Positions 50,589 through 59,604 of a stretch of 64,000 bases of DNA are shown piece by piece. Below the pieces are notes generated by a model. It saw only the letters and a program-made list of their open reading frames with translations, was not told where the DNA came from and did no database searches. The translations under genes and the position numbers were made by a program. The stretch comes from Saccharopolyspora aridisoli (GTDB lineage: Bacteria > Actinomycetota > Actinomycetes > Mycobacteriales > Pseudonocardiaceae). The number at the start of each line of letters is the position of its first letter. The stretch's first letter is position 1. The DNA lies in the NCBI RefSeq assembly GCF_004348445.1, contig NZ_SMKV01000023.1:1-64000 (forward strand). The letters run 5' to 3'.

Positions 50589-51482
50589 ATGCGGCGCTTC
50601 GACCGCCTGAAGACGATCCTCGCGATGGACCCCGAGCGGGATTGCGATGAGATCTACCGATTGCTCTCCCAGTACGAATTCCCCTGGGACTTCACGCGTT
50701 CCCTGGAACTCGCGCTGTTCCGCACCTACGCGGTCCCGACGATCGGCCGACTGCTCGACCGCACCGGCGAGTTCACCCGCTGCACGCAGAAGCGCTACGA
50801 CGACACCGTCCTGGTGCTCTACGAAATCCTCATCCCGAATTCCGAACGCTCGCGCGAGCAGGCGGTGGACCACCTCAACCAGATCCACTGGCGCTACCGG
50901 ATCAGCAACGACGACTACCTCTACACGCTGGCAACGTTCGTGGTCATGCCCGTGCGCTGGATCAACGAGTTCGGCTGGCGCGCACTGCACCCCCACGAGA
51001 TCCGTGCGCTGACGACGGTGTGGCGCCGGATGGGCGAGGACATGCGCATCGAGGCCATCCCGGAGACCTACGCGGAGTTCGAGCGCCTGCTCGACGACTA
51101 CGAGCGCGACCGCTTCGCCTTCAACGACGGCGGCAGGCGCGTCGCCGACTCCACCATGCGCCTGTTCGGTTCCTGGTTCCCGCGTCCGCTGTCGGGCCCG
51201 GTCAGCGACGCGACCCGCCTCCTGATGGCCCCGCACCTGCTCGACGCGCTGAACATCCCCCGGCCTCCCGGAATCGCCCGCCGAGCCGTCCGGCACGCCC
51301 TCAAGGCCCGGGGCCAACTCCTCCGACTCGGCCCACCCCGTCCGGATTCCAACCCGGTCATCCCCCGCCCGGCCAGCTACCCCGACGGCTACCGCCTCGC
51401 AGACCTCGGGCCGGACTCCTTCCACCGCAACCGTTCCCGGCGCGACGCCCCACCTCCGGCGGCCTGCCCGGTTCCCCGGTGA
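50589..51482 (+). CDS. MpaB-family oxygenase (DUF2236)
   Basis: A 297-residue MpaB-family protein: FPWDFTRSLELALFRTYAVP, then TQKRYDDTVLVLYEIL and NQIHWRYRISNDDYLYTLAT, where the His and Arg are conserved. ATG 50589 has GGAGG at 9 nt. The last 60 residues are rich in proline and arginine and may be poorly structured. It lies just after the collapsed Mce locus. Confidence 0.85.
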   Translation: MRRFDRLKTILAMDPERDCDEIYRLLSQYEFPWDFTRSLELALFRTYAVPTIGRLLDRTGEFTRCTQKRYDDTVLVLYEILIPNSERSREQAVDHLNQIHWRYRISNDDYLYTLATFVVMPVRWINEFGWRALHPHEIRALTTVWRRMGEDMRIEAIPETYAEFERLLDDYERDRFAFNDGGRRVADSTMRLFGSWFPRPLSGPVSDATRLLMAPHLLDALNIPRPPGIARRAVRHALKARGQLLRLGPPRPDSNPVIPRPASYPDGYRLADLGPDSFHRNRSRRDAPPPAACPVPR

Positions 51483-51713
51483 CACCAGGGGAACTCCACT
51501 CCTCGCGTCCGGCCGGTTCGCACGCGAGGTGAGCACCCTCTCGGTCGCCGTCGGGGTGGGTGTGCTGAGCCGGACGCTGGATCGCCTGGCAGTCGGGCCC
51601 GCAGTTCGCTCACATGGACGGACCCGACGGGGCCAGTGACCTGATCCCCTGCCCCTTTCCTCCTCCTGGTCGGCGAGGCGGTCGCAGATCGCTTTCGGTG
51701 GGGGGCTCTGTGA
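51483..51713. other. Non-coding decayed region
   Basis: No recognisable coding content, operator or hairpin is seen between the MpaB-family stop and the minus-strand remnant. Confidence 0.4.
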
Positions 51714-52079
51714 TCAGCGGGGACCTCGCCAAGTCCTGCGGTAACCCTCGCGAACCTCCCCACCGACGAGCTCGAGGACCTGGCTGGCTGCTGCGGTCAG
51801 CGCCGCCGCGTCGCCGGACTCGCACAGCTGGTGGTGTCCCTGGAGCAGTGCGGCGCCGCGCGCATGGTCGGCTTGGAGCAGACGTCGGGGCAGCCACTTG
51901 CCACCGCCGACCCAAGCTCCGCGGTGGTCGCAGAGCAGATCAGCGGCGGCGTGGAGCACGTGTCCGCCGAGCGACCGCTTGGACCTCGTGCGCGTGGAAG
52001 AGCGCCTGCAGCGCTTCGCGGTCGGCGCGCTCGACGGACTCCCGTCCCGCTGCGGACCGCGAGAGCGCAGCGTCGGGCA
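51714..52079 (-). pseudogene. Frameshifted remnant, possibly a nucleotidyltransferase C-terminus
   Basis: Two adjoining minus-strand frames, ADREALQALFHAHEVQAV and then VLHAAADLLCDHRGAWVGGG, KWLPRRLLQ and AALTAAASQVLELVGGEV, join only with a frameshift near 51965. The GxKWL...R and C-terminal helical pattern resembles nucleotidyltransferase (DUF4037-like) tails, but this is a weak resemblance. No start is seen. Confidence 0.35.
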
Positions 52080-52610
52080 TCACCGCGCGAGTTCGGCGAT
52101 CTGCTCCGTCGAGGAGCAGTTGAGCGCGACGGCCGCGTGGGATGCGAGGATTCGTCCGTACTGCTCACACAGGGTTGTGAAGCCGTACGGTTGGGTGGAA
52201 TAGAGGTCCAGAGCCGCGATCCCGTCCTGCTCCGCGTAGAGCTGGTACCCGATCATGCTTCCGATCCCCAACTGCCGCGCGCCCGGGATGAAGTGCGGCC
52301 ACCGCTTGTCGGTGCGCATGTCCACGACGCGGTACGACGTCTCCTCCCAGGCGGCGTCGAAGCACGGGCCTTCCTTCAGCTGCCCCTGGAGGTGGTTGGT
52401 TTCGACGACCAGGGTGCTGCTGGCCATCGCCGTGACGACCTCCTTCTCGAACACCAGCAGGACGCCTGAGTAGTGGCACGACGGCACGAGCTCCACCGCC
52501 AGGCTGGTGATGCGGGCCAGGATGTTCGGCAGCGTCCGCTCCACGTGGATCGCCCGCGCCATTGATTCCATCGTCTGTGGAATTTCTTCCTTCGTCTTGT
52601 CGAACCACAT
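52080..52610 (-). CDS. GAF-domain protein
   Basis: A 176-residue single GAF domain (about residues 20-165): IHVERTLPNILARITSLAVE, GPCFDAAWEETSYRVVDM, IPGARQLGIGSMIGYQLYAE. It resembles the sensor half of actinobacterial GAF-ANTAR proteins, but no ANTAR domain follows. ATG 52610 has GGAGG upstream. The ligand is unknown. Confidence 0.8.
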   Translation of the reverse strand: MWFDKTKEEIPQTMESMARAIHVERTLPNILARITSLAVELVPSCHYSGVLLVFEKEVVTAMASSTLVVETNHLQGQLKEGPCFDAAWEETSYRVVDMRTDKRWPHFIPGARQLGIGSMIGYQLYAEQDGIAALDLYSTQPYGFTTLCEQYGRILASHAAVALNCSSTEQIAELAR

Positions 52611-53226
52611 CCCCAGCACCTCCGACCTCACTACCCGGGCCCTGAACTCGTTCGTCGACGACCTGGGGTTGTTAGAGCACCCCTGGACCCCGGTTACCCG
52701 GCATGCCGCTCCACATGCGGTACCCGGCACGAACAAGCCGCCCCTCGCGCAACAACCAACGCACGCGCCACATGCGGTCCAAGCAGCGGGACGTCGGCTC
52801 CGGGGTGATCGGAGCGGTGCCGAAGAGGCCTTCCGCACCGCTTCCCGATGCACCTCTCCGGTGCCTGCGGTTGTTCGGGCGGTAGCGCGGCACGTCCGAG
52901 ACGTGATTCCCGCGAGGGCCGGGGTGACGTCTACGAGGTCGAGCCCCTCGACACCCCCGACCACTACCTGTTCCCCGAGGTCGTCCCGCGCTGCCGCAGC
53001 GCCCGAGAGTGACGCCGCCAACGGGAGGCACCGAGGTCAGGTAGGGCGCGATGTAGGTGTGACCTACGACCTCCGCGACGATCCCGACGGCGCCCGCACC
53101 CGGGCTCTGCTCGGCAACCGCATCACCGACCTGGAACTCGTGAACAGCTCACATCCACGTCCGCCCGCTCGAGCGCCGAACACAGGGCCGACATCGATCC
53201 GATGCCGGCCCCTCCCCGGTTCAGCG
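52611..53226. other. Decayed intergenic region, 616 bp
   Basis: No intact gene. + strand scraps: GRGDVYEVEPLDTPDHYLFP with a stop near 53012, and VTYDLRDDPDGARTRALLGN near 53059. They look like ends of lost actinobacterial genes of unknown families. Confidence 0.4.
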
Positions 53227-54387
53227 TCAGTGACCCGCCAGCGGCGTTGCGATCTCGTTCGGCGACCGGGGGAGCGCGCCGGTCGCGATCTCCTGACCGG
53301 AGGCGATGTCGATCGCGTGGATCTCCCGCTTGGCCGGGTCGGTCACGTACGCCGTGCCGCCGCGGACGAACAGCGCCGGGCGGGGCTGCTGCCACTCCAG
53401 CGGCTCCTCCCACTGGCCGATCACCGGGATGCTGCGGACCACGCGGGCCTGAATTGGGTCGATCACGTGCAGCTGACCGTCGGTGCCCAGCACCAGCGCC
53501 TCACCGGCCGGGCCGCGGCCCAGCGAGCGGAAGGTGTAGCTGGTGCCGAGGTCGACCAGCTTCAGCGAGGAGTCCGCGGTGTTGACCAGCGCGACCTGCT
53601 GCGGGCGTTCGAGTTCCGCGTGCTCGTCCTGCTTGTAGTCGCCGAGCACGACCGGCGAGCGCTCGCTGCCCGCCTGGTTGCCGATCCGCCCGTACGGCGT
53701 GGGGCTGGTGATCTTGGTGATCGCGCCGCCGCTGTAGACCAGCGCACCGTTCTCGCAGCCGATGACCACGGCCTCGCCTTGCGCGACGGCCTCGCCGTGC
53801 ACGCCGGGGCAGTCCTCGTTCCGGGTGATCTCGTGGCGGTGCTCGTCGAGGACCGCGATGCCGGTGCGGTCCTCCTCGTTGCCCAGCGACAGCACCATCT
53901 GGCCGTTGGACAGCTCGACCGCGACGCCGTGGTGGGCCTCGGCGGCCGTGTGCTTGTCGGTGGCCGGCTTGCCGGCGAGCTCGGCTGTGTCGAACGAGGT
54001 CACCTCGCCCGTCCCGTCGGAGAACAGGACCGTGCGGCCGGCGTTGCGCACCACGTGACCCGGCTCGGGAGCCGGGAAGTGCACGTCGGTGAGCTGGGCG
54101 CGCACGGCGTTGAGCGCTTGGAAGCCCGTCGAGGTCGACACCATGACGTGCTCGGCGTCGCCGGCCGGGTTGAGCCGGTTGAAGCCCGGCAGCGGGATGT
54201 CCTCGGCCACGGCCAGGGTCCTCCCGTCGAGCACCAGGACACCGCCGTCGTAGGTGGTCACGATCGGGTCGGGCACGGCGGGGCCGGACCCGGCGGGCGC
54301 GGCGGCCTGCTGGGCGCCGGAACCGCACGCGGTCAGGGCCAGCGCCATCGTGGCGATGGCCACGGGTGGGCGAACCGGTTTCACCAT
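53227..54387 (-). CDS. aztD: AztD-like zinc metallochaperone lipoprotein
   Basis: A 386-residue exported beta-propeller. AztD delivers zinc to the AztC binding protein. Lipobox ALALTACGSG around residue 21. Matching segments are GHVVRNAGRTVLFSDGTGEV, AEAHHGVAVELSNGQMVLSL and CPGVHGEA. It lacks the DHGDH-type His cluster found in its neighbour at 55321-56478. AAGGAG precedes the ATG. Last gene of the aztB-aztD2-aztC-aztD operon. Confidence 0.82.
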   Translation of the reverse strand: MVKPVRPPVAIATMALALTACGSGAQQAAAPAGSGPAVPDPIVTTYDGGVLVLDGRTLAVAEDIPLPGFNRLNPAGDAEHVMVSTSTGFQALNAVRAQLTDVHFPAPEPGHVVRNAGRTVLFSDGTGEVTSFDTAELAGKPATDKHTAAEAHHGVAVELSNGQMVLSLGNEEDRTGIAVLDEHRHEITRNEDCPGVHGEAVAQGEAVVIGCENGALVYSGGAITKITSPTPYGRIGNQAGSERSPVVLGDYKQDEHAELERPQQVALVNTADSSLKLVDLGTSYTFRSLGRGPAGEALVLGTDGQLHVIDPIQARVVRSIPVIGQWEEPLEWQQPRPALFVRGGTAYVTDPAKREIHAIDIASGQEIATGALPRSPNEIATPLAGH

Positions 54388-54412
54388 GGTCTTCTCTCCT
54401 TCTCCGAGGGGG

Positions 54413-55324
54413 TCAAGCGCCGAGCCCGGAGGCGATCGCCTCGGTGTTCGCGCGGGTCATCTCCAGGTAGGTGGCGGCGCCCCCACCCGGCTCGCTCAGC
54501 GATTCGGTGAACAGCGGCGTCACGCGGACGTCGATGCCGGCCTGCTCGGCCAGCACCCGCGCCAGCCGGTCCGGCTGCGAGGAATCGGCGAAGATCGTGC
54601 GCACGTTCGCGCGGCGGACGGCGTCGGCCAGCGACGACAGGTCGGAGGCGCTGGGCGAGGCCAGCGTCGTGCCGCCGGGGATCACGGCCCCGATCACCTC
54701 GAACCCGTAGCGCTGGGCGAGGTAACCGAACACGTGGTGGTTGGTGACGAGCTTGCGCTGCTCGGGCGGGATGCGCTCGAACCGCTGCGCCGTCTCGGCT
54801 TCGACCGCCAGCACCTGCTGCTGGTACTGCGCGGCGCGGGTTCTGACCGCCGCCGCGTCGATGCCGTCGACGTGCGCCACGACCTGGTCGGCGATCAGGT
54901 CGACGGCGCGGGCGACTCGCGACGGGTCGGTCCAGAAGTGCGGGTCCGGTTGGGTATCCGGTCCGGCGATCTCCAACGGGTCGACGTGCTCGGCGACCGC
55001 GAAGGCCGGAACGCCTTCCCCGACCGCGGCCTGGACGTTGCGCTGCACGCCGCCCTCCAGTCCGAGTCCGTTGTGCACCACGAGGTCGGCCTGTTCGAGT
55101 TCGGCGGCCTGCTGCGCGGAGATCCCGAACGAGTGCGGGTCGGCTCCGGGCGTCATCAGCACCGACACCGGCACCTGGTCACCGACGATCTGCCGCGTGA
55201 TGTCGCCGAGGATGTTGGTCGTCACGACCACGTTGGGCCGCTGCTGCGCTCCAGCGGAGCAGGCGGTGAGGATCAGCAGCGCGGTGATCAGCGCGAGGAC
55301 CGCGCGGGGTGCGGTGCGCTTCAT
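54413..55324 (-). CDS. aztC: Zinc ABC transporter substrate-binding lipoprotein AztC
   Basis: A 303-residue cluster A-I binding protein. Lipobox LLILTACSAG. Metal ligands are GADPHSFGIS (His), DPHFWTD, TNHHVFGYLAQRYG (His) and the FADSSQPDRL Asp. The His-rich loop typical of ZnuA is short, as in AztC. It overlaps the upstream AztD-like gene by 4 nt. Confidence 0.92.
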   Translation of the reverse strand: MKRTAPRAVLALITALLILTACSAGAQQRPNVVVTTNILGDITRQIVGDQVPVSVLMTPGADPHSFGISAQQAAELEQADLVVHNGLGLEGGVQRNVQAAVGEGVPAFAVAEHVDPLEIAGPDTQPDPHFWTDPSRVARAVDLIADQVVAHVDGIDAAAVRTRAAQYQQQVLAVEAETAQRFERIPPEQRKLVTNHHVFGYLAQRYGFEVIGAVIPGGTTLASPSASDLSSLADAVRRANVRTIFADSSQPDRLARVLAEQAGIDVRVTPLFTESLSEPGGGAATYLEMTRANTEAIASGLGA

Positions 55325-56478
55325 CGGCCGGTCTCCACCACGTGCGCGGCTTGCCCGCCCAGCCGGAAGCTGCGGGCGATGCGCAAGCCGTCGTTGTAGT
55401 CGATCTCGTGCACGGTTCCCGCGACGACGTCGTTGACGTACGCCCGCGACGTGTCGACCTGGATGCTCGGCGGCGGACTGCCGGGCGGGATGACTTGGTT
55501 GCGGGCGATCTCGGTGCCGTCCTCCCGGTAGGCGCGCATCGTCCCGTCGGTGCCGACGGCCAGCAGCGAACCGCCCGCACCGACGGCGTTGACCGCCGCC
55601 ACCGGGCCCGTGGGCACGTGCTTCCAGTACCGCGACGACAGGTCCAGCAGCCACGCGCCGTCCTCACCCGCCAGCGCGGCCAGGGTGTCGCTGCCGGGAC
55701 GCTGGTGGAACGCGCTCGCGCGAGGAGCCGCACCCGGCGGGTAGGAGACCTTCTCGCCGAGGAACTGCCCGTCGGCGGTGGTGACGAGCAGCGCTCCGCC
55801 GGCGCACCCGAACACCACGCCGCGACGCGTCACCGCCGTTCCGGCGGGTTCGGGGCACGGCTCCGGGATGCGGCCGGTTTCGGCGCCGGCGCGGTCCAGG
55901 ACGCGCACCGCGTCGCCGGACATGGCGAGGACGTGCTGCTCGAAGGGCACGGCGACGGTCCCGGGCTCGACGCGCAGGTCGGCCACCCGCTCGATCCGGC
56001 CCTTCTCCAGCGGCTCTCGGTTCAGCAGCACCGTCGCCCCGTCGGCGCCGGACAGCGCGACGATCACCTTGTCGCTCTGCGCCTGCACGGGCGTGGCGAG
56101 CGGGACCTCACCCAGCTCGCGGATCTCCGCGCGGTAGTGGTGGATGTGGTCGCCGTGATCGACCGTCCACGCGCCGCTGTCGACGACGTGCACTGAATCC
56201 GCGTCCGACACGTAGCCGAAGCGGCCGTCGGTGACGACGTCCCGGACTCCCGGAACGGGTTCGAGGTCCCGGGTCTCCTCGGTGAGCAGGTCCAGCACGC
56301 GCAGCGCTCCCCCGCCCTCGGCGACGATCAGCCGGGACTGCACCTCGGCGGTTTCCTCGGCGCCTTCGACGTAGCCGTGCGGCACCGGTGGTGGCGGTGG
56401 TGGTGGTGGCTGCGAGCATGCGCTGAGCGCCAGCGCGGCCAGTGCGATCGAGAACCCCTGTAAGCGGCGACGTTTCAC
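55321..56478 (-). CDS. Second AztD-like lipoprotein with His cluster
   Basis: A 385-residue exported propeller. Lipobox ALALSACSQ is followed by a run of eight prolines. It contains WTVDHGDHIHHYRAEIRE, a histidine cluster that I recall as typical of AztD zinc-binding sites. GTG 56478 overlaps the permease stop (GTGA). It is a paralogue of the AztD at 53227 and may carry the metal-binding function of the pair. Confidence 0.75.
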   Translation of the reverse strand: MKRRRLQGFSIALAALALSACSQPPPPPPPPVPHGYVEGAEETAEVQSRLIVAEGGGALRVLDLLTEETRDLEPVPGVRDVVTDGRFGYVSDADSVHVVDSGAWTVDHGDHIHHYRAEIRELGEVPLATPVQAQSDKVIVALSGADGATVLLNREPLEKGRIERVADLRVEPGTVAVPFEQHVLAMSGDAVRVLDRAGAETGRIPEPCPEPAGTAVTRRGVVFGCAGGALLVTTADGQFLGEKVSYPPGAAPRASAFHQRPGSDTLAALAGEDGAWLLDLSSRYWKHVPTGPVAAVNAVGAGGSLLAVGTDGTMRAYREDGTEIARNQVIPPGSPPPSIQVDTSRAYVNDVVAGTVHEIDYNDGLRIARSFRLGGQAAHVVETGR

Positions 56479-57347
56479 GCGACCGGCTCCTCCAACTTCG
56501 AATCGTGCTCTGTTCGGGTGGTCAGCGCCCGTCCCCGGTCGCGCAGCGCGGACAGCAGGGCGGACAGGAAGAACAGCGCCACCGAGGTGGCGGCGATGCT
56601 GGCCCCGGCGGCGGTCCCCCAGTGCCACGAGGCGAGCAGCCCGAGCACCGTCGAGGCGGCGCCGAAAGCGGCGGCACCGGCCATCACCAGCGGAACCCGG
56701 TCGGCCCACAGGGTTGCGGCAGCGGGCGGGGCGATCAGCAGGCCGAAGACCAGCAGCGTGCCGACGACCTGGAAGCACATCACCATCGCCATCGTCACCA
56801 GCCCGGTCATCAGCAGGCCAGCCAGGCGCGGGCGCATCCCCAGCGTGTGCGCCTTGCGCGGGTCGAAGGTCAGCGCCAGGAACGGGCGGTAGGCGGCGAC
56901 CGACACGACGGCCGCGACGACCAGGGCGACGACGAGCCGCACCAGGTCGCCATCTGTCACGGCGAGCACGTCGCCGAACAGGAACCCGGTCAGGTCCACG
57001 GCGAAGGACTTGGAATGCGACACGACGATCACACCGGTCGCCAGCATCCCCACGAACAGCAGCCCGATGCCGGTGTCGCGCGACAGCCACCGCGATCGGT
57101 CCAGCGCCGACACACCGGCGGCCATCGCGCCGGCGCTCAACCCCGCCCCCAGCAGCAAGTCTCCGCCCAGCGCGGACGCGATCGCCACGCCCGGCAACAT
57201 GCCGTGGGACATCGCGTCCGTCAGGAAGGCCATGCCCCGCAGCACGACCCAGGTCCCGGCGAGGGCGCAGATGACCGACACGAGCACACCGGCCCACAGC
57301 GCGCGCTCCACGAAGGAGACCCCGAACGGGACGAATAGCCAATCCAT
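56475..57347 (-). CDS. aztB: Zinc ABC transporter permease AztB
   Basis: A 290-residue ABC-3 family permease with about eight helices: GTWVVLRGMAFLTDAMSHGM, LPGVAIASALGGDLLLGAG and MVMCFQVVGTLLVFGLLIAP. First gene of the leftward zinc operon. The start is almost leaderless behind the Zur-like site at 57365-57383. Confidence 0.92.
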   Translation of the reverse strand: MDWLFVPFGVSFVERALWAGVLVSVICALAGTWVVLRGMAFLTDAMSHGMLPGVAIASALGGDLLLGAGLSAGAMAAGVSALDRSRWLSRDTGIGLLFVGMLATGVIVVSHSKSFAVDLTGFLFGDVLAVTDGDLVRLVVALVVAAVVSVAAYRPFLALTFDPRKAHTLGMRPRLAGLLMTGLVTMAMVMCFQVVGTLLVFGLLIAPPAAATLWADRVPLVMAGAAAFGAASTVLGLLASWHWGTAAGASIAATSVALFFLSALLSALRDRGRALTTRTEHDSKLEEPVA

Positions 57348-57364
57348 GACGCTCAACCTATAGT

Positions 57365-57383
57365 GGAAATGATTGTCGTTCCC
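57365..57383. promoter_or_regulatory. Zur-like operator between divergent azt genes
   Basis: GGAAATGATTGTCGTTCCC resembles the Zur box core TGAAAATGATTTTCA. It sits between aztB (-) and aztA (+), where zinc-dependent repression of both directions is expected. Confidence 0.6.
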
Positions 57384-57425
57384 AACACTGTGGCGTGACT
57401 TCGCCCACTCCCCGGAGAGGAAATC

Positions 57426-58127
57426 GTGAGCAGCGTGCCGCGAACCGCCATCGCACTCAGCCGGATGAAGGCTGGACACCAGGGAAAACAGGTTCTCGAC
57501 ATCGACTCGGCGGAGATCCCGGCAGCCCGGTTGACCGCCGTGGTGGGCCCCAACGGCGCCGGCAAGTCCACCCTGATGGCCGCGCTCGCGGGCACGTTGC
57601 CCAGCAACGGTGCGCAGCGCAACGACTACCAGGGGCGACCAGCGTTCGTTCCGCAGCACAGCGCGATCCCGGAAGCACTGCCCTGCACGGTCTTGGACGC
57701 CGTGGCGATGGGCCGGTGGGCCGAGCGCGGACCGTGGCGCAGGCTCAACGCGGCGGACCGCGCGGCCATCGGTGACGCGATGGACCGGCTGGAGGTCACG
57801 CACCTGGCCAAGTTGCGCATGAGCGCGCTCTCCGGCGGTCAGCGGCAGCGCGTCCTCGTCGCGCAAGGGCTCGCGCAGCACGCGGAACTGCTGCTGCTCG
57901 ACGAACCCGACGCGGGCGCCGACCCGAAGGCCCGCGGTCTCATCACCGACGCCGTCCGGTCCGAAACGCGGTCGGGCCGCACGGTCGTCCAGGTGACGCA
58001 CGACCTCGCCGAAGCGCGCCAGGCCGACCACTGCGTCCTGCTGCACCGAGGCCGCGTCCACGCGGCGGGCGCCCCGGAGGACGTCCTCACACCCACCACG
58101 ATCACCGAGGTATGGGCACCCTCCTGA
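57426..58127 (+). CDS. aztA: Zinc ABC transporter ATP-binding protein AztA
   Basis: A 233-residue ABC ATPase. Walker A GPNGAGKST, signature ALSGGQRQRVLVAQGLAQ, Walker B LLLLDEPDAGAD, H-loop TVVQVTHDLAEA. GTG 57426 has GGAGAGG. It is divergent from aztB, with which it forms the transporter. Confidence 0.92.
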   Translation: MSSVPRTAIALSRMKAGHQGKQVLDIDSAEIPAARLTAVVGPNGAGKSTLMAALAGTLPSNGAQRNDYQGRPAFVPQHSAIPEALPCTVLDAVAMGRWAERGPWRRLNAADRAAIGDAMDRLEVTHLAKLRMSALSGGQRQRVLVAQGLAQHAELLLLDEPDAGADPKARGLITDAVRSETRSGRTVVQVTHDLAEARQADHCVLLHRGRVHAAGAPEDVLTPTTITEVWAPS

Positions 58128-58248
58128 TCAGCGCTGACCCCACGACCGTGGGAACTTCGCGAAGAAGGCGCGGAAACCGCCGTTCCGAGCGAGGGCCTCG
58201 AACCGCACCGCCGTGCCGCCGCCACGCGAAACCAGTGGGAACCAACGC

Positions 58249-59457
58249 CTACCCGTTCTGGGCGCGTTTGAAGTCCTCCAGCCAGGCGTAGTTGGGGGCG
58301 GCCGCGCCGTTCGGTTCGGGTCGCACGGTCGCGGACGCGTAAATGCTGTTGAGCAGCCACGGGGTGCTCTGGGCATCGAAGTCGTCCCCGGACATCGCCG
58401 CGTCCTGGCCGATTCCGCAAGTGGCCACGGCGAGCTTCCCGGTGGCGCGGAACTTCGCCATCTGCTCGCTGAGGTAGTGCTTGTTGCTCTCGAACCACGG
58501 GCTTTCGCGCAGCAGGTCGTACCAGCGCTGCTTCGGGAAGGGCTTCTTCAGCGCGTTGCGGATGACCTGCCAGACCTCGGTGTCGGCCGGAACCCCGTAC
58601 TTCTCGGCGTAGGCGGCCGGGATCTTGTCGGAGAGGTGGTCCTTCCACAGGTGCACCAGGGAGAACTCGGTGACGAGGAACTTCTTGTCGCCGAGCTCCG
58701 GCACGATGTAGTCGAGGTACGCCTGGGCTCCGTCAGGCTTGTCGACGTGCGGGTGGATGTCGGTGCCTTCGATCTCAGGCGTGTCGCGGACGTACTCCAT
58801 CCAGCGGTCCGTACCGCTGTTGATCCACTCGTCGGGTTCGTCGAGGTGGTTCAGCGAACCCATGTAGAGGACCGTCTTGCACCCGTTGGGGAAGTTCCTC
58901 GCACGGTAGTCGATGACGTGCGCGGCCACGGTCTCGTAGAAATCGTTGATCGCGCCGTTGGTCCGATCAGCCTCCGGGCATTCGATGAACGGCTCGTTGC
59001 CGATGACGAGAACGTCGACCTCGTCCACCACCTCGGGCAGCACTTCGTCGACCCTGGTCAACTCCTTTGCCATCTCCTCGCTGCCCGGGCGAGGAATTCT
59101 GTCGTGCGAATGCGGAAAATAGGGGAACTTCAGCGAAAGCACGGCACCGTACTCGCGGTCAACCGCCTCCAGCAGCGTTCTGATCGCACGGTTGTCAGCC
59201 GGGGCCTCCTCGTCGAAATCGGGCATCGCCGCGAACCCGCGCACCCAGGTCGCCTCGGCGCGCTCCAGCCCTGACCAGGTCATGATGCTCGGGTCTCCGT
59301 TGAAGTTCGCCCCGAGAACTCCGGTGGGGGAGCTCAACCGCGCGGCGCCGGCGGCCTCGTTCGTCATCGGCCGCATGCCGCAGGACGCGGCTCCGAAAGC
59401 GGCGGCACCGGCCGCTGCCGTTAAAGTGATCAGTCGCCGTCGCGAATAGGAGCCCAT
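58249..59457 (-). CDS. Secreted TIM-barrel glycoside hydrolase-like lipoprotein
   Basis: A 402-residue exported protein. A Tat-like SRRRLITLTAAAGAAAFG precedes the lipobox AASC. Two glutamates expected of clan GH-A enzymes are present, NEP in LVIGNEPFIE (acid/base) and LVTEFSLVHLW (nucleophile), with GTDIHPHVD between. The GH family is not assigned. It is divergent from a GH65 gene and probably works with it on the same glycan. Confidence 0.7.
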   Translation of the reverse strand: MGSYSRRRLITLTAAAGAAAFGAASCGMRPMTNEAAGAARLSSPTGVLGANFNGDPSIMTWSGLERAEATWVRGFAAMPDFDEEAPADNRAIRTLLEAVDREYGAVLSLKFPYFPHSHDRIPRPGSEEMAKELTRVDEVLPEVVDEVDVLVIGNEPFIECPEADRTNGAINDFYETVAAHVIDYRARNFPNGCKTVLYMGSLNHLDEPDEWINSGTDRWMEYVRDTPEIEGTDIHPHVDKPDGAQAYLDYIVPELGDKKFLVTEFSLVHLWKDHLSDKIPAAYAEKYGVPADTEVWQVIRNALKKPFPKQRWYDLLRESPWFESNKHYLSEQMAKFRATGKLAVATCGIGQDAAMSGDDFDAQSTPWLLNSIYASATVRPEPNGAAAPNYAWLEDFKRAQNG

Positions 59458-59534
59458 GCGTCCACATATACGCGACACGCACTTCGCGCACTCGCCATTC
59501 CCAAGATCGCGAACATGATCGACACCACCTGGAC

Positions 59535-59563
59535 TTGACGAGCGAATGCCTTCGAAGCAGTAT
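59535..59563 (+). promoter_or_regulatory. Promoter of the GH65 gene
   Basis: TTGACG (59535-59540), a 17-nt spacer, CAGTAT (59558-59563), 42 nt before the GTG start. Confidence 0.45.
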
Positions 59564-59604
59564 TCCCGATCACCATCCGAAATCGAACACAGGAGTTGAC
59601 TCGG

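Noticed and set aside
52703-52885. A short + strand protein in the decayed 52.6-53.2 kb region
   Set aside because: Arg/Pro-rich, no motif, no ribosome-binding site.
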